Positions 7,818-16,915 of a DNA stretch of 64,000 nt are shown here, piece by piece. Location of the stretch: NCBI GenBank assembly GCA_938074325.1, contig CALJFZ010000002.1:62001-126000 (forward strand), written 5' to 3'. The notes beneath the pieces are model-generated. The model had not been told where the DNA came from and made no database searches. It saw nothing but the letters and a program-made list of their open reading frames with translations. The translations under genes and the position numbers were made by a program. The DNA is from an uncultured Flavobacteriales bacterium. GTDB lineage: Bacteria > Bacteroidota > Bacteroidia > Flavobacteriales_D > Sanyastnellaceae. Position 1 is the stretch's first letter; each line of letters begins with the position of its first letter.

Positions 7818-9230
7818 ATGTTTGAAGGCATGTCGGATTTGTGGAAAAGTAAATTTGCCGAAGCGTTTGAGGGCCGGGTGGCGTTCAGTCTCGATCCAGA
7901 GGCGTGTCAGCGTATGGCCTCGGATCACACCGAAGACCTGGTGTTCATGCCTGGAGTGGTGGTGGAGCCTTCGAACACAGCCGAAGTCCAAGAAGTGATG
8001 CGCTGGGCCTTTGCGCACGACGTCTCCGTGACCCCAGCGGGGGCCATGACGGGATTGAGTGGAGGTGCACTGCCGGTGAATGGCGGGATCTCGTTGTCCA
8101 CGAAACGAATGAACCGGATTTTGGCCATTGATGAATTGAACCATCAGGTGCGCGTTGAGCCCGGCGTTATCGTTCAAGAAATGCAAGAAGCCGTTCAAGC
8201 CTGCGGTCTGTTTTATGCGGTGGATCCAGCGTCAAGAGGCAGCTGCACCATTGGGGGGAATTTGGCGGAAAACAGCGGTGGACCGCGGGCCGTTAAGTAC
8301 GGAGTGACGAAGGATTGGGTCTTGAACTTGGAGGTGGTGCTGATGGACGGTACCGTGATTCAAACGGGCGCTAACACGTTGAAAAATAGCACAGGGTACA
8401 ATTTGACAGCCCTAATGGTGGGCAGTGAGGGCACCCTGGGCTTCATTACCCAGGCGACGCTTAAGTTGTTGCCGTGGCCCCGATTCAATGCCTTGATGCT
8501 CGTGCCGTTTCGCTCCGCTCAATCCGCCTGTGAGGCGGTTGCGGCCATCTTCAAGGCGGGCGTGCAGCCGTCGGCTTTGGAATTCATGGAGCGGTCGGCC
8601 ATCGAGTTGGCAGCAGATTACATAGGTGAAGCTGCACCGGCAATGGATGCTCAGGTGGCTGCCCATTTGTTGATCGAAGTAGATGGGTTCAGCATTGAAC
8701 AATTGATGCCTCAGTTGGAAAAGATTTACGCTGTAGTTGAAGTGTACGATTCAGGTGAACCGCTCATGGCAGAGGATGAAGCCTCGAAGAACCAATTGTG
8801 GCGACTGCGCCGTGTGGTAGGCGAAGCAGTCAAGGCAGCGAGCACTTACAAGGAAGAAGATACCGTGGTTCCCCGGGGCGCATTGCCCGAATTGCTAAAA
8901 GCCGTGAAGGAAATCGGTGAGCGGCATGGATTTGAGAGCATCTGTTACGGCCACGCTGGAGACGGGAATCTGCATGTCAACATCTTGAAACGAGGTGTCA
9001 ACGATGCCAAGTGGGAGCAAGATTTGCCACAAGCCATCCGAACGTTGTTTGAACGCGTGATCAATTTGGGCGGAACCATTAGCGGAGAACACGGCATTGG
9101 TTGGGTTCAACGGCCCTACATGGATTTGGCATTCAGCGAAGAAGCTTTGAAGCTCCAGCAAGCCATCAAAGCGCAATTTGACCCCAAAGGATTGTTGAAT
9201 CCTGGTAAGATTTGGCCGATGGCAGTGTGA
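7818..9230 (+). CDS. FAD-linked oxidase, glycolate oxidase GlcD / D-lactate dehydrogenase type
   Basis: A 470-residue flavoprotein of the GlcD/D-LDH group that oxidises an alpha-hydroxy acid such as glycolate or D-lactate. The FAD-binding PCMH domain spans about 40-220 (TPAGAMTGLSGGALPVNGG, then RGSCTIGGNLAENSGG and TGYNLTALMVGSEGTLG). The C-terminal cap carries the metal/substrate motifs CYGHAGDGNLHVN and GGTISGEHGIG. The substrate cannot be told from sequence, and no GlcE/GlcF partner is adjacent. The start was set at ATG 7818; a TTG at 7749 and ATG 7830 are alternatives, and none has a clear ribosome binding site. Confidence 0.93.
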   Translation: MFEGMSDLWKSKFAEAFEGRVAFSLDPEACQRMASDHTEDLVFMPGVVVEPSNTAEVQEVMRWAFAHDVSVTPAGAMTGLSGGALPVNGGISLSTKRMNRILAIDELNHQVRVEPGVIVQEMQEAVQACGLFYAVDPASRGSCTIGGNLAENSGGPRAVKYGVTKDWVLNLEVVLMDGTVIQTGANTLKNSTGYNLTALMVGSEGTLGFITQATLKLLPWPRFNALMLVPFRSAQSACEAVAAIFKAGVQPSALEFMERSAIELAADYIGEAAPAMDAQVAAHLLIEVDGFSIEQLMPQLEKIYAVVEVYDSGEPLMAEDEASKNQLWRLRRVVGEAVKAASTYKEEDTVVPRGALPELLKAVKEIGERHGFESICYGHAGDGNLHVNILKRGVNDAKWEQDLPQAIRTLFERVINLGGTISGEHGIGWVQRPYMDLAFSEEALKLQQAIKAQFDPKGLLNPGKIWPMAV

Positions 9231-9241
9231 AAAATCTGAAC

Positions 9242-9249
9242 TACGTTTG
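9242..9249 (+). promoter_or_regulatory. -7 promoter element upstream of fabI
   Basis: The bases read TACGTTTG, a full match to TAnnTTTG, 20 bases before the fabI start codon in a 39-bp gap. The only TTTG upstream (9211-9214) is 27 bases away, longer than the usual 19-21, so the -33 part is unclear. Confidence 0.4.
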
Positions 9250-9269
9250 CGGTACTATTCACTACGATC

Positions 9270-10091
9270 ATGGCAGAGAACTTATTGAAAGGAAAGAAGG
9301 GCATCGTTTTCGGTGCATTGAACGACCAGTCCATTGCATGGAAAACAGCCATTCAGGCGCATGCGCAAGGAGCTGAATTGGTGCTAACAAACGCCCCTGT
9401 TGCCATGCGCATGGGGGAGATCCACGACCTGGCGAAGCAAGTTGGAGGAGCGCCGGTCATACCTGCAGATGCAACGAGCGTAGAGGATTTGACCAATTTG
9501 TTCGAGCAAGCCATGGAGCATTTCGGAGGTCAAGTGGATTTTGTGTTGCACTCGATCGGGATGAGCCCAAACGTGCGCAAGGGAAAGCACTACACCGACA
9601 TCAATTACAATTGGTTGCAAACCACGTTGGATGTCAGTGCGATTAGCTTGCACAAAACACTGGCCGTTGCGAAAAAGCTGGATGCGATTCGAGAATGGGG
9701 GAGCGTCGTTGCATTGACGTATATCGCCGCTCAGCGCATCTTCCCCGATTACGGTGACATGGCTGATGCCAAGAGCTTACTGGAGAGCATTACCCGCAGC
9801 TTTGGCTACCACTACGGAGTGGAAAAGAAAGTGCGAATCAATACCGTCAGCCAAAGTCCGACCATTACCACAGCAGGCAGCGGTGTTAAGGGATTCGATG
9901 AATTCATCGCCTACAGTGAGTCCATGAGTCCACTGGGCAATGCGGACGGTTCGGCTTGTGCAGATTACTGCATTTCTCTGTTCAGTGATTTGACCCGCTA
10001 TGTCACCATGCAAAACCTCTTCCATGATGGTGGATTTTCCAATACAGGAGTGAGCCAAGAGGTTATTAGCAAATTTGGTCCAGACGCCTGA
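9270..10091 (+). CDS. fabI: Enoyl-[acyl-carrier-protein] reductase (NADH)
   Basis: A 273-residue FabI-type short-chain dehydrogenase that performs the last reduction of type II fatty acid elongation. The catalytic residues have the exact FabI spacing: Tyr151, Tyr161 and Lys168 (TYIAAQRIFPDYGDMADAK, i.e. Y-x6-K). The FabI-type nucleotide-binding N-terminus (KGIVFGALNDQSIAWK) replaces the classical GxxxGxG. The tail (SQSPTITTAGSGVKGF) is typical of Bacteroidota FabI. It has its own putative -7 promoter element and a 106-bp gap to thrA. Confidence 0.96.
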   Translation: MAENLLKGKKGIVFGALNDQSIAWKTAIQAHAQGAELVLTNAPVAMRMGEIHDLAKQVGGAPVIPADATSVEDLTNLFEQAMEHFGGQVDFVLHSIGMSPNVRKGKHYTDINYNWLQTTLDVSAISLHKTLAVAKKLDAIREWGSVVALTYIAAQRIFPDYGDMADAKSLLESITRSFGYHYGVEKKVRINTVSQSPTITTAGSGVKGFDEFIAYSESMSPLGNADGSACADYCISLFSDLTRYVTMQNLFHDGGFSNTGVSQEVISKFGPDA

Positions 10092-10197
10092 TTTTCCTGC
10101 TATTTCGTGAAACCTACAGCGCTCTGTTTGCGTAGGAATTCCAGCGGTTGGCTCCCGGCAATGCCCGAGGAGCAGCGATCGAGATGAAATAGACAGA

Positions 10198-12654
10198 ATG
10201 GAAGTACTGAAGTTTGGAGGTTCGTCTTTGGCGTCTGCTGAAGCGATGCAGCGTGTTCGCGACGTATTGGTTGCTCGCCGTGCGAAGCAGCGCATCGTCG
10301 TTTGCTCTGCCATGGGAGGTGTCACGAATTCCCTCATCAGTCTGGGCCTCAAAGCGGCCAATGGAGACGCAGGCTACGCCGAAGATTTGAAGGCTTTGCG
10401 GCATCGCCACGTACAGACGTTGGATGATTTGCAAGTCGAAGAAGCGGCGGAAGTACGTCAAGAACTTCAAGAGCGCTTCGATCGATTGGAATCCCTTTGC
10501 AAAGGAGTTTGTTTACTCGAGGAGTTGAGTGCGAAAAGCATGGACCAATTGGTGTCTTTCGGAGAACGCCTTGCTGTTCCCATCGTTTGTGCTTGGTTGG
10601 AAAAAGCCGGACTGCACGTCCGACGTGTAGATGCCCGAGATTGGATTGTTACAAACGACCAATACGGTGCAGCGGAGGTTCATCAGTCCGAAACATTTGA
10701 ACGCATCCGTGCAGGCGTTGAGGCAGATAATTCGTTTGAAACGCTCATTACAGAGGGATTCATAGGCCGCACGCCGACAGGTGAAACCACCACTCTTGGA
10801 CGCGGAGGTAGTGATTACACGGCCTCGCTCATTGCCAGCGCTGTGCAAGCTGACTTTCTGGAAAAGTCGACCGATGTGCCGGGCATGTTAACAGCAGATC
10901 CTCGCATTGTTCCGGCTGCGCAAATCATCGACGAAATGAGTTACGAGGAGGCGATGGAGTTGTGCCACTTTGGAGCCAAAGTCATCTATCACCCAACCAT
11001 TTCACCATTGCGTGAACACGGCATCCCCCTCATTGTGCGGAGTACGTTTGAGTCGAAAGGTGCAGGCACCCGAATTGTGGCACAACCGAATCAGGCTGTG
11101 ACGGTTCGCGGCCTTTCCAGTGTGGACGGAATTGCCTTGATTACCTTGGAAGGAGGGTCGCTCATCGGACGTCCCGGTTTTTCGAGCCGAATTTTTTCTG
11201 CATTGGCCCAGGCTGGAGTCAATGTTACGTTGATTACTCAAAGTTCATCCGAGAACAGCCTGACGGTAGGCATTGCCGACAGTGATCTTGATGCAGGAAG
11301 AGCTGCTTTGGAAGCAGATTTGGCCTCAGATATCACGTTGAACCGGCTGGCTCCGATCCGCATTGACGAGGCACTGAGCATTGTAGCGCTCGTAGGGAGC
11401 GGGATGGAAAAAGCGGTGGGAGTGAGTGGACGTGCATTCCAAGCCTTAAGAGAAGCCCATGTGAACATACGGGCCATTGCTCAAGGGAGCACCGAACGCA
11501 ACATCAGCATCGTCGTAGACACAGTAGCTGTGCCCGATGCCTTGCGTGCGTTGCATCAGGTGTTTTTTGAGGCACCTACAAAACCCGTCGTGCAGGTATT
11601 CTGCGCCGGTATTGGCCAAGTGGGCGGTGCCTTTTTGAACCAGTGGAATGCAACAAAGGCAGCGATGGAGTCGCAACTGGGATGTCAGTTACGGTTGGTA
11701 GGATTTGCGAACAGTCAGGTTTACACGGTTGACGCCGATGGCGTTGAATATTCCCAGGCCAGCCTGCAATCCGGTACGGCTTATGAAGAACCCAATGTCC
11801 CACTCCTCGCGTTTGATGCACTTCCCGGCGGGCGGAAAATCTGGGTTGATAATTCCGCTGCAAATAGCGCTGCAGATGCGGGCATTGAAGCGCTTCGATT
11901 GGGCATGGGGTACGTTTGTTCAAACAAGATTGCCGCAACCCGATCGATGGAGGACTGGGCATTTTTGCAATCATGTACGGGCCGGTTTAAGAACGAGACC
12001 AACGTAGGTGCGGCCTTGCCCATCTTGCATGGCTTCAATGCAGCATTGGAGACCGGAGATCGATTGCACTGCATCGAGGCGGTGCTCAGCGGTTCGCTGA
12101 ACTTCATCTTCAGTAAAATGGATGGCGGCACCTCATTCAGTGAGGCGGTGTCGATGGCGCGCGCTCAGGGTTTTACAGAACCCGATCCACGGATCGACCT
12201 CAGCGGCATGGATGTAGCGCGTAAACTTCTCATTCTTGCTCGTACCGGTGGGGATGCCCTCGAGTTAGAGGATGTGCAGGTCAACGGGTTTTTGCCAGCT
12301 GATGCATTTGATGGCAGTTCGGAAGGCTTCATGTATGCTCTTGAAGAATTGGGAGGTGCGTTGGATGAACGTGCCGCACAAGCACGTACGAAAGGCAAAC
12401 GGCTTCGATTCATTGGAAGATGGGAAGCGGGGAAAGGGGCGTCGTGCAGCTTGCAAACCATCGATGCTGACCATGCCTTTTATGGATTGGACGGCACGGA
12501 CAATGCCGTGAGTGTCCTGACAGATCGCTACCATTCAAAACCCCTGGTGATACAGGGTGCTGGGGCTGGTGGAGAATTGACCGCAAGCGGCGTTTTGGCG
12601 GACACATATGCTGTTGCGCAATGGTTGTTGGCGCAAAATTTTGATGAGCGATGA
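10198..12654 (+). CDS. thrA: Bifunctional aspartate kinase / homoserine dehydrogenase
   Basis: An 818-residue ThrA-type fusion. Residues 1 to about 455 form the aspartokinase (KFGGSSLAS at 4-12; FLEKSTDVPGM, and two ACT regulatory domains around 310-450). The rest is homoserine dehydrogenase (nucleotide-binding VFCAGIGQVGGAF near 465; ADHAF and GAGAGGELTASGV near the C-terminus). It catalyses the first and third steps from aspartate to homoserine, and the ACT domains are the expected site of feedback inhibition. It is the first gene of thrABC, and its stop overlaps thrB by 4 bp (ATGA). No leader peptide rich in Thr/Ile codons was seen in the 106 bp upstream. Confidence 0.97.
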   Translation: MEVLKFGGSSLASAEAMQRVRDVLVARRAKQRIVVCSAMGGVTNSLISLGLKAANGDAGYAEDLKALRHRHVQTLDDLQVEEAAEVRQELQERFDRLESLCKGVCLLEELSAKSMDQLVSFGERLAVPIVCAWLEKAGLHVRRVDARDWIVTNDQYGAAEVHQSETFERIRAGVEADNSFETLITEGFIGRTPTGETTTLGRGGSDYTASLIASAVQADFLEKSTDVPGMLTADPRIVPAAQIIDEMSYEEAMELCHFGAKVIYHPTISPLREHGIPLIVRSTFESKGAGTRIVAQPNQAVTVRGLSSVDGIALITLEGGSLIGRPGFSSRIFSALAQAGVNVTLITQSSSENSLTVGIADSDLDAGRAALEADLASDITLNRLAPIRIDEALSIVALVGSGMEKAVGVSGRAFQALREAHVNIRAIAQGSTERNISIVVDTVAVPDALRALHQVFFEAPTKPVVQVFCAGIGQVGGAFLNQWNATKAAMESQLGCQLRLVGFANSQVYTVDADGVEYSQASLQSGTAYEEPNVPLLAFDALPGGRKIWVDNSAANSAADAGIEALRLGMGYVCSNKIAATRSMEDWAFLQSCTGRFKNETNVGAALPILHGFNAALETGDRLHCIEAVLSGSLNFIFSKMDGGTSFSEAVSMARAQGFTEPDPRIDLSGMDVARKLLILARTGGDALELEDVQVNGFLPADAFDGSSEGFMYALEELGGALDERAAQARTKGKRLRFIGRWEAGKGASCSLQTIDADHAFYGLDGTDNAVSVLTDRYHSKPLVIQGAGAGGELTASGVLADTYAVAQWLLAQNFDER

Positions 12655-13571
12655 AAACTTCGGTAGAAATGTGGGCTCCTGCTACAGTGGCCAATCTCAA
12701 CGTTGGTTTCGACTCGCTCGGATGCGCACTTTCGGCTCCAGGTGAGCGGATGGTTCTGAGGCGCATTGACAACAGAGGTGAAGTGCGTATAGCCGATGTT
12801 CATGGGGCTGAACTGGATCTGCACCCGGAACGAAATGTCGCCTCCATCGCTGCAAAAAGTCTATTGAATGCACTCGGCAATCCATGTGGGCTGGAATTGG
12901 AACTGTTCAAAACCATCCTCCCTGGAAGCGGAATCGGCTCAAGCGCTGCGAGTGCCGCCGCCGCCGCCGCTGGGGTGAACGCAATCCTCGAAGCAGGACT
13001 TCGTCCCGATGAATTGATTCCGTTTGCTTTAGATGGCGAGTCTTTTGCCAGTGGGGCCCGTCACGCTGACAATGTAGCTCCAGCACTGATGGGAGGGATG
13101 GTGGTATGCCCGCCGGAAGGCGCGCCCATTTCAATCCCTGCCCCCTCAGGATGGCACATGGTGGTGCTGCATCCGCAAGTCACCATCCGCACGGCCGATT
13201 CCCGTGCGGTGCTTCCGTCTGATGTAAAGCTGACAGCTGCCTCCAAACAAGCTGCTTGGTTCGCTGCATTCGTTGCGGCCTGTTACGAGCGAGACGATGC
13301 GGCAGCTGCGCTGGCGTTGGAAGATTTGCTGGTAGGCCCACACCGCGGTGCATTGATTCCACACTTCATGGAAACACGTGAATTAGCGTTTCGCCACGGC
13401 GCACGCGCCGGTGGCATTTCAGGAAGCGGCCCCTCGACATTCTGGGTCGCCTTATCCAAAGATTCTGCGAACGAAATCGCCGGATCCCTTAAGGACCTTA
13501 TGGTTGATAAGGGCCTCGATCATTCCATTCACCTATCAGCCGTTTCGGCTAGAGGAGCATACGAGATCTAA
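12651..13571 (+). CDS. thrB: Homoserine kinase
   Basis: A 306-residue GHMP-family kinase that phosphorylates homoserine with ATP. The GHMP phosphate-binding loop is PGSGIGSSAASAAAAAAG (about residues 87-104), the N-terminal motif is APATVANLNVGFDSLG, and the C-terminal glycine motif is GGISGSGPSTF. It overlaps thrA by 4 bp (ATGA) and thrC by one base (TAATG), so the three genes are translationally coupled. Confidence 0.96.
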   Translation: MKTSVEMWAPATVANLNVGFDSLGCALSAPGERMVLRRIDNRGEVRIADVHGAELDLHPERNVASIAAKSLLNALGNPCGLELELFKTILPGSGIGSSAASAAAAAAGVNAILEAGLRPDELIPFALDGESFASGARHADNVAPALMGGMVVCPPEGAPISIPAPSGWHMVVLHPQVTIRTADSRAVLPSDVKLTAASKQAAWFAAFVAACYERDDAAAALALEDLLVGPHRGALIPHFMETRELAFRHGARAGGISGSGPSTFWVALSKDSANEIAGSLKDLMVDKGLDHSIHLSAVSARGAYEI

Positions 13572-14833
13572 TGAACTACCATAGCTTAAACACACCCGCC
13601 ATCCGCAGGGACTTTGCTGCGGCATTGCGTGAAGGCCTTGCTCCTGACCGAGGACTGTACGTTCCAGAGGCCATCCCGACGATTGATTGGGCAAGCATGC
13701 AATCGGCAGGATTGCCCGAAGTAGCGACCCGTTTGTTACTTCCTTATGTGGGTGACGCAATAAATGAGGCCACCCTTTTCGACCTGCTTCAAGATGCCTT
13801 GAACTTCGACATACCACTGACACCGGTAGATAATAAGTTGAGTCAACTTGAGCTGTTTCATGGACCCACCGCGGCGTTTAAGGATGTCGGGGCCCGTGTC
13901 ATGTCACGCTTGTTGGGTGCAACGTCCAACGACCAGCTCACTGTTCTTGTTGCGACATCGGGTGATACCGGCTCCGCAGTAGCTCAGGGCTTTTACAACG
14001 TTCCAGGCATTGACGTGGTGATCCTGTACCCAAGCGGTCGAATCAGCCACATACAAGAACAGCAGCTGACAACCGTCGGTGCAAATGTCACCGCCGTTGA
14101 GGTGGATGGTGCCTTTGATGATTGCCAAAGGCTCGTCAAAGAGGCATTCCTCGACCAAGAGCTACAGGCTCACCGCCCATTGACCAGTGCCAATTCCATC
14201 AACATCGGTCGATGGATTCCGCAATCTGTTTATTTCGCTTGGGCCACGTTGCAGGCAGGTGAGCCGCTCCAATTCATCGTTCCAAGTGGGAATTTTGGAA
14301 ACATTGCAGCTGGGGTGCTCGCCGAACGGATGGGGATGCCTGCCCAAGGCTTTCATGCAGCGGTAAATGCCAATGACAGCATGGTCGAGTACATGAACAC
14401 CGGTTCATATCAACCTCAAATTTCCAAAGCGACGCTCTCGAATGCCATGGATGTAGGTGATCCGAGCAATCGGCCTCGATTGGAGTGGATGCATGGCTTT
14501 GATACCAGCAGAATGCAAAGGGAGTTTGAGGTGACTTCTGCATCGGATTCGGCCACGATGGATGCTATGCGTGCGGTGTGGGAACAGCATCACATGCTGG
14601 TTTGTCCCCACACGGCTATTGGATTCGATGCGGCGTGGAAATCGCCTGATACCGCACACCGTGTGGTGCTTGCCACCGCGCACCCCGCCAAATTTGGTGA
14701 TGCTGTGGAAGAGGCGACGGGGAAATTGCCCGAGGTGCCTCCCTCTTTGCAAGGTTGCCTGGACAAGGAAAAGCAAGCCACGATGTTGCCAGCAGATTAC
14801 GGTGCCTTCAGGTCGTTCTTGCAGGAAAGTTGA
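13571..14833 (+). CDS. thrC: Threonine synthase
   Basis: A 420-residue PLP enzyme that converts phosphohomoserine to threonine. The PLP lysine is about Lys104 in HGPTAAFKDVGARVM. The phosphate-binding and substrate motifs include ATSGDTGSAVAQGF and VPSGNFGNIAAGV. It has the ThrC N-terminal motif (GLAPDRGLYVPE). It is the last gene of the thr operon. Its 3' end overlaps the 3' end of the convergent ATP-grasp gene by 37 bp, and no terminator hairpin was seen. Confidence 0.96.
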   Translation: MNYHSLNTPAIRRDFAAALREGLAPDRGLYVPEAIPTIDWASMQSAGLPEVATRLLLPYVGDAINEATLFDLLQDALNFDIPLTPVDNKLSQLELFHGPTAAFKDVGARVMSRLLGATSNDQLTVLVATSGDTGSAVAQGFYNVPGIDVVILYPSGRISHIQEQQLTTVGANVTAVEVDGAFDDCQRLVKEAFLDQELQAHRPLTSANSINIGRWIPQSVYFAWATLQAGEPLQFIVPSGNFGNIAAGVLAERMGMPAQGFHAAVNANDSMVEYMNTGSYQPQISKATLSNAMDVGDPSNRPRLEWMHGFDTSRMQREFEVTSASDSATMDAMRAVWEQHHMLVCPHTAIGFDAAWKSPDTAHRVVLATAHPAKFGDAVEEATGKLPEVPPSLQGCLDKEKQATMLPADYGAFRSFLQES

Positions 14834-15693
14834 ACGCTGGCCGAGAAGGCTTGAGCCATGCGCTTGACAGCCTCGTTTTGAAATTCGGTTGCCAGTTGAG
14901 CCGGAGGTCCCCATGGAGTGGGATTGACATCCACTACGAACAAGCGTCCAGAGCTGCGATCGCGCAATGCATCCAATTCAGCATAGTCAATGCCCAAGCC
15001 TGAGGCCATAGAAGCGATTGCAGTGCATTCGATTTCGGAAAAGGGGATCGTATTCAGCAGGTCCACGGACACGGTTTCATTGGTGAAACGATGGAGCGGA
15101 TGCTTGAATTTCCGATAGACCAACACGATTTCTCCTTGGATGTAAACCGCGCGGTAGTCAAAATACCGGTCCTGCTCGTCACGGTTGTCGATTACCCGTT
15201 GATAAACCGCCGTTTCGGACACCTCCTCGGATACGATGGGACCTTCAAGGACATGGCCATCGTGCATGGCGTTGGTGTCGCTTTTGCAGACCATTGGACC
15301 GTTGTGTGTGAGGGGATCAATGGCCATTCCGTAGCCGAAGGCCGAAACGTGCTGATTTTCCACGGCCTTTTTACTGATGTCTTTGCAGTGGGCATTCCAC
15401 CACAGGATGCCGGACTGCATCTCCGCCGGTAAGGACATCAAAGGCTTGTGCGTGATGTCTTCAAAGCGGATTCCGAGGAGGGCACTGTGCCGGGGTCGAT
15501 TGGTCAATTCCCATCCCAACTCACGGGTGATTTTGGTCAGTGCCGCACGCCGCGATGGCATTTCCGGAAAGACATAGACGGCAGGCGGTTTCTTTCCGTT
15601 TGACAAGAATTGCTGCAACCACCAAGCCCCGTGCCGTATTTGTTTCCACCACCGTTCAAAGAAGGGCAGTTCTTCTGCGTAGTCAGCCCACAT
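14797..15693 (-). CDS. ATP-grasp domain protein of unknown substrate
   Basis: A 298-residue protein without a recognised name. The central and C-terminal parts carry ATP-grasp features: a lysine-bearing strand (MVCKSDTNAMHDG), an acidic strand followed by DYRAVYIQGEIVLVYRKFK, and a metal-binding terminal motif (YAELDALRDRSSG, then VVDVNPTPWGPP). The fold predicts ATP-dependent ligation of a carboxylate to an amine or thiol, but the substrate is not predictable. The N-terminus is unusually aromatic (FFERWWKQIRHGAWWLQQF). It lies 6 bp downstream of nth on the same strand and overlaps the convergent thrC by 37 bp. Confidence 0.75.
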   Translation of the reverse strand: MWADYAEELPFFERWWKQIRHGAWWLQQFLSNGKKPPAVYVFPEMPSRRAALTKITRELGWELTNRPRHSALLGIRFEDITHKPLMSLPAEMQSGILWWNAHCKDISKKAVENQHVSAFGYGMAIDPLTHNGPMVCKSDTNAMHDGHVLEGPIVSEEVSETAVYQRVIDNRDEQDRYFDYRAVYIQGEIVLVYRKFKHPLHRFTNETVSVDLLNTIPFSEIECTAIASMASGLGIDYAELDALRDRSSGRLFVVDVNPTPWGPPAQLATEFQNEAVKRMAQAFSASVQLSCKNDLKAP

Positions 15694-15699
15694 GCGGTC

Positions 15700-16353
15700 T
15701 TAGGATTGAGGCTGCCATTTTCGGATTTCGCTGGCTCGCCCGCACATGCGGAGCAAATGGTCCCGTTCCCATTTTAGCCCCCGTGCGGGACTAAATTCGC
15801 GAGCGTAAAAGATGATTTGTAGGTGCAAATCGTTCCACCGTTCCTTCGGAAACAATCGCCTTGCGTCCCGCTCAGTCTGCTCAACGTTTTTACCGGTGGA
15901 GAGCCCCCAACGGAACATCAAACGGTGGATGTGGGTGTCTACAGGAAAAGAGGGGACACCGAAGGACTGGGACATAACGACAGAAGCCGTTTTATGTCCG
16001 ACACCTGGCAACGCTTCGAGCGCTTCCAGATCGCAGGGCACTTCGCCTCCATGTTTTTCCAAGAGCAATTCAGACAAGCGGTGAATGTTCTTTGACTTAG
16101 CCGGAGAGAGCCCACAAGGCCGTATGATCGCCTTGATCTCGTCGACTTCCAATTTGACCATTTCTTGAGGGGTGTCGGCCAAATCGAACAGGGCAGGAGT
16201 CACTTGATTCACGCGCTCATCGGTGCATTGAGCAGAGAGCAACACGGCAATCAGCAATGTGTACGGATCGGTGTGATCCAACGGCACGGGAGGGTTTGGG
16301 TACAGTCGCTGCAGTTCCTCCATGATGAAGGCGACCTTCTCTTGCTTATTCAT
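15700..16353 (-). CDS. nth: Endonuclease III, lacking the iron-sulfur cluster cysteines
   Basis: A 217-residue base-excision DNA glycosylase/AP lyase for oxidised pyrimidines. The helix-hairpin-helix is EALPGVGHKTASVVM, which contains the catalytic Lys, and the catalytic Asp is in FPVDTHIHRL. The four cysteines that bind the [4Fe-4S] cluster in E. coli Nth are missing: the C-terminus reads YAREFSPARGLKWERDHL, then LRMCGRASE. Cluster-less Nth proteins of this type occur in other Flavobacteriia (from memory). The start is ATG 16353, which matches the family start (MNKQEKVAF) and overlaps the upstream DUF6702 gene by 8 bp; an ATG at 16368 is possible. Confidence 0.93.
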   Translation of the reverse strand: MNKQEKVAFIMEELQRLYPNPPVPLDHTDPYTLLIAVLLSAQCTDERVNQVTPALFDLADTPQEMVKLEVDEIKAIIRPCGLSPAKSKNIHRLSELLLEKHGGEVPCDLEALEALPGVGHKTASVVMSQSFGVPSFPVDTHIHRLMFRWGLSTGKNVEQTERDARRLFPKERWNDLHLQIIFYAREFSPARGLKWERDHLLRMCGRASEIRKWQPQS

Positions 16354-16882
16354 CGGGGCGGAATTCAACCGGTTTTACGGGGTCTTCTTCGTTGAGCCAG
16401 AGCCGAAGCGATCGATCAAAAAGGGTCAAGCTGATTTCATTGACCTGGTCCTTAAATAGTTCTGCAAATCCATGGCTTTCAACATGTTTGATGCCATGGG
16501 CAGTGGTGGGGGCGGTTTCCAGATAGATGTAGGTGATGTCAAAATCGACTTCTTTGCCTACAAATGTCCATTCCATGGCTCGTCCTGTGGAATCAATCAA
16601 GGTCCATCCATTGGAAGCATAGGTGGCGATGTGTCCATCTGCATCTTCGTCTTCCAGTGCATCTCCCAATCGCCAGGCGACGGTGGAGTTGTTCACGTGA
16701 TTTAGGGCATTTTCGAGATCGTCAGTAAAGACGCGAAGAATGCCTTGCCACGTTGCTGAAGTGGCATTCCACTCCAGCGCAAACCGACTGTAATGGAAAT
16801 CGTGTGCCGTGTATGCCTCCGTCGCAGACGATCCCGCAGTGCAGAAGAAAATGACAGCAAGAATGATTGCGTTTCTCCTCAT
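16346..16882 (-). CDS. DUF6702 family exported protein
   Basis: A 178-residue protein with a signal peptide (MRRNAIILAVIFFCTAGSSA). The mature part starts with HDFHYSRFALEWN and continues WQGILRVFTDDLENAL, the pattern of the DUF6702 family, which is common and uncharacterised in Bacteroidota. The C-terminal half looks beta-rich (YIYLETAP, LWLNEEDPV). It is the first gene of a minus-strand unit with nth and the ATP-grasp gene, and it is only 33 bp from the divergent DHH phosphoesterase gene. Confidence 0.8.
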   Translation of the reverse strand: MRRNAIILAVIFFCTAGSSATEAYTAHDFHYSRFALEWNATSATWQGILRVFTDDLENALNHVNNSTVAWRLGDALEDEDADGHIATYASNGWTLIDSTGRAMEWTFVGKEVDFDITYIYLETAPTTAHGIKHVESHGFAELFKDQVNEISLTLFDRSLRLWLNEEDPVKPVEFRPDE

Positions 16883-16915
16883 GGAACAAAATTAGGACGT
16901 GGTAACTTGCGAAGC

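Noticed and set aside
10092-10197. Possible threonine attenuator or leader peptide before thrA
   Set aside because: The gap has only a weak 5-bp hairpin (10113-10117 with 10132-10136), no T run, and no short reading frame rich in Thr or Ile codons.
16887-16894. TAATTTTG (minus strand) upstream of the DUF6702 gene, as a promoter
   Set aside because: It matches TAnnTTTG but lies only 4 bases before the start codon, which would give a leaderless transcript, and no -33 element is at the right distance.
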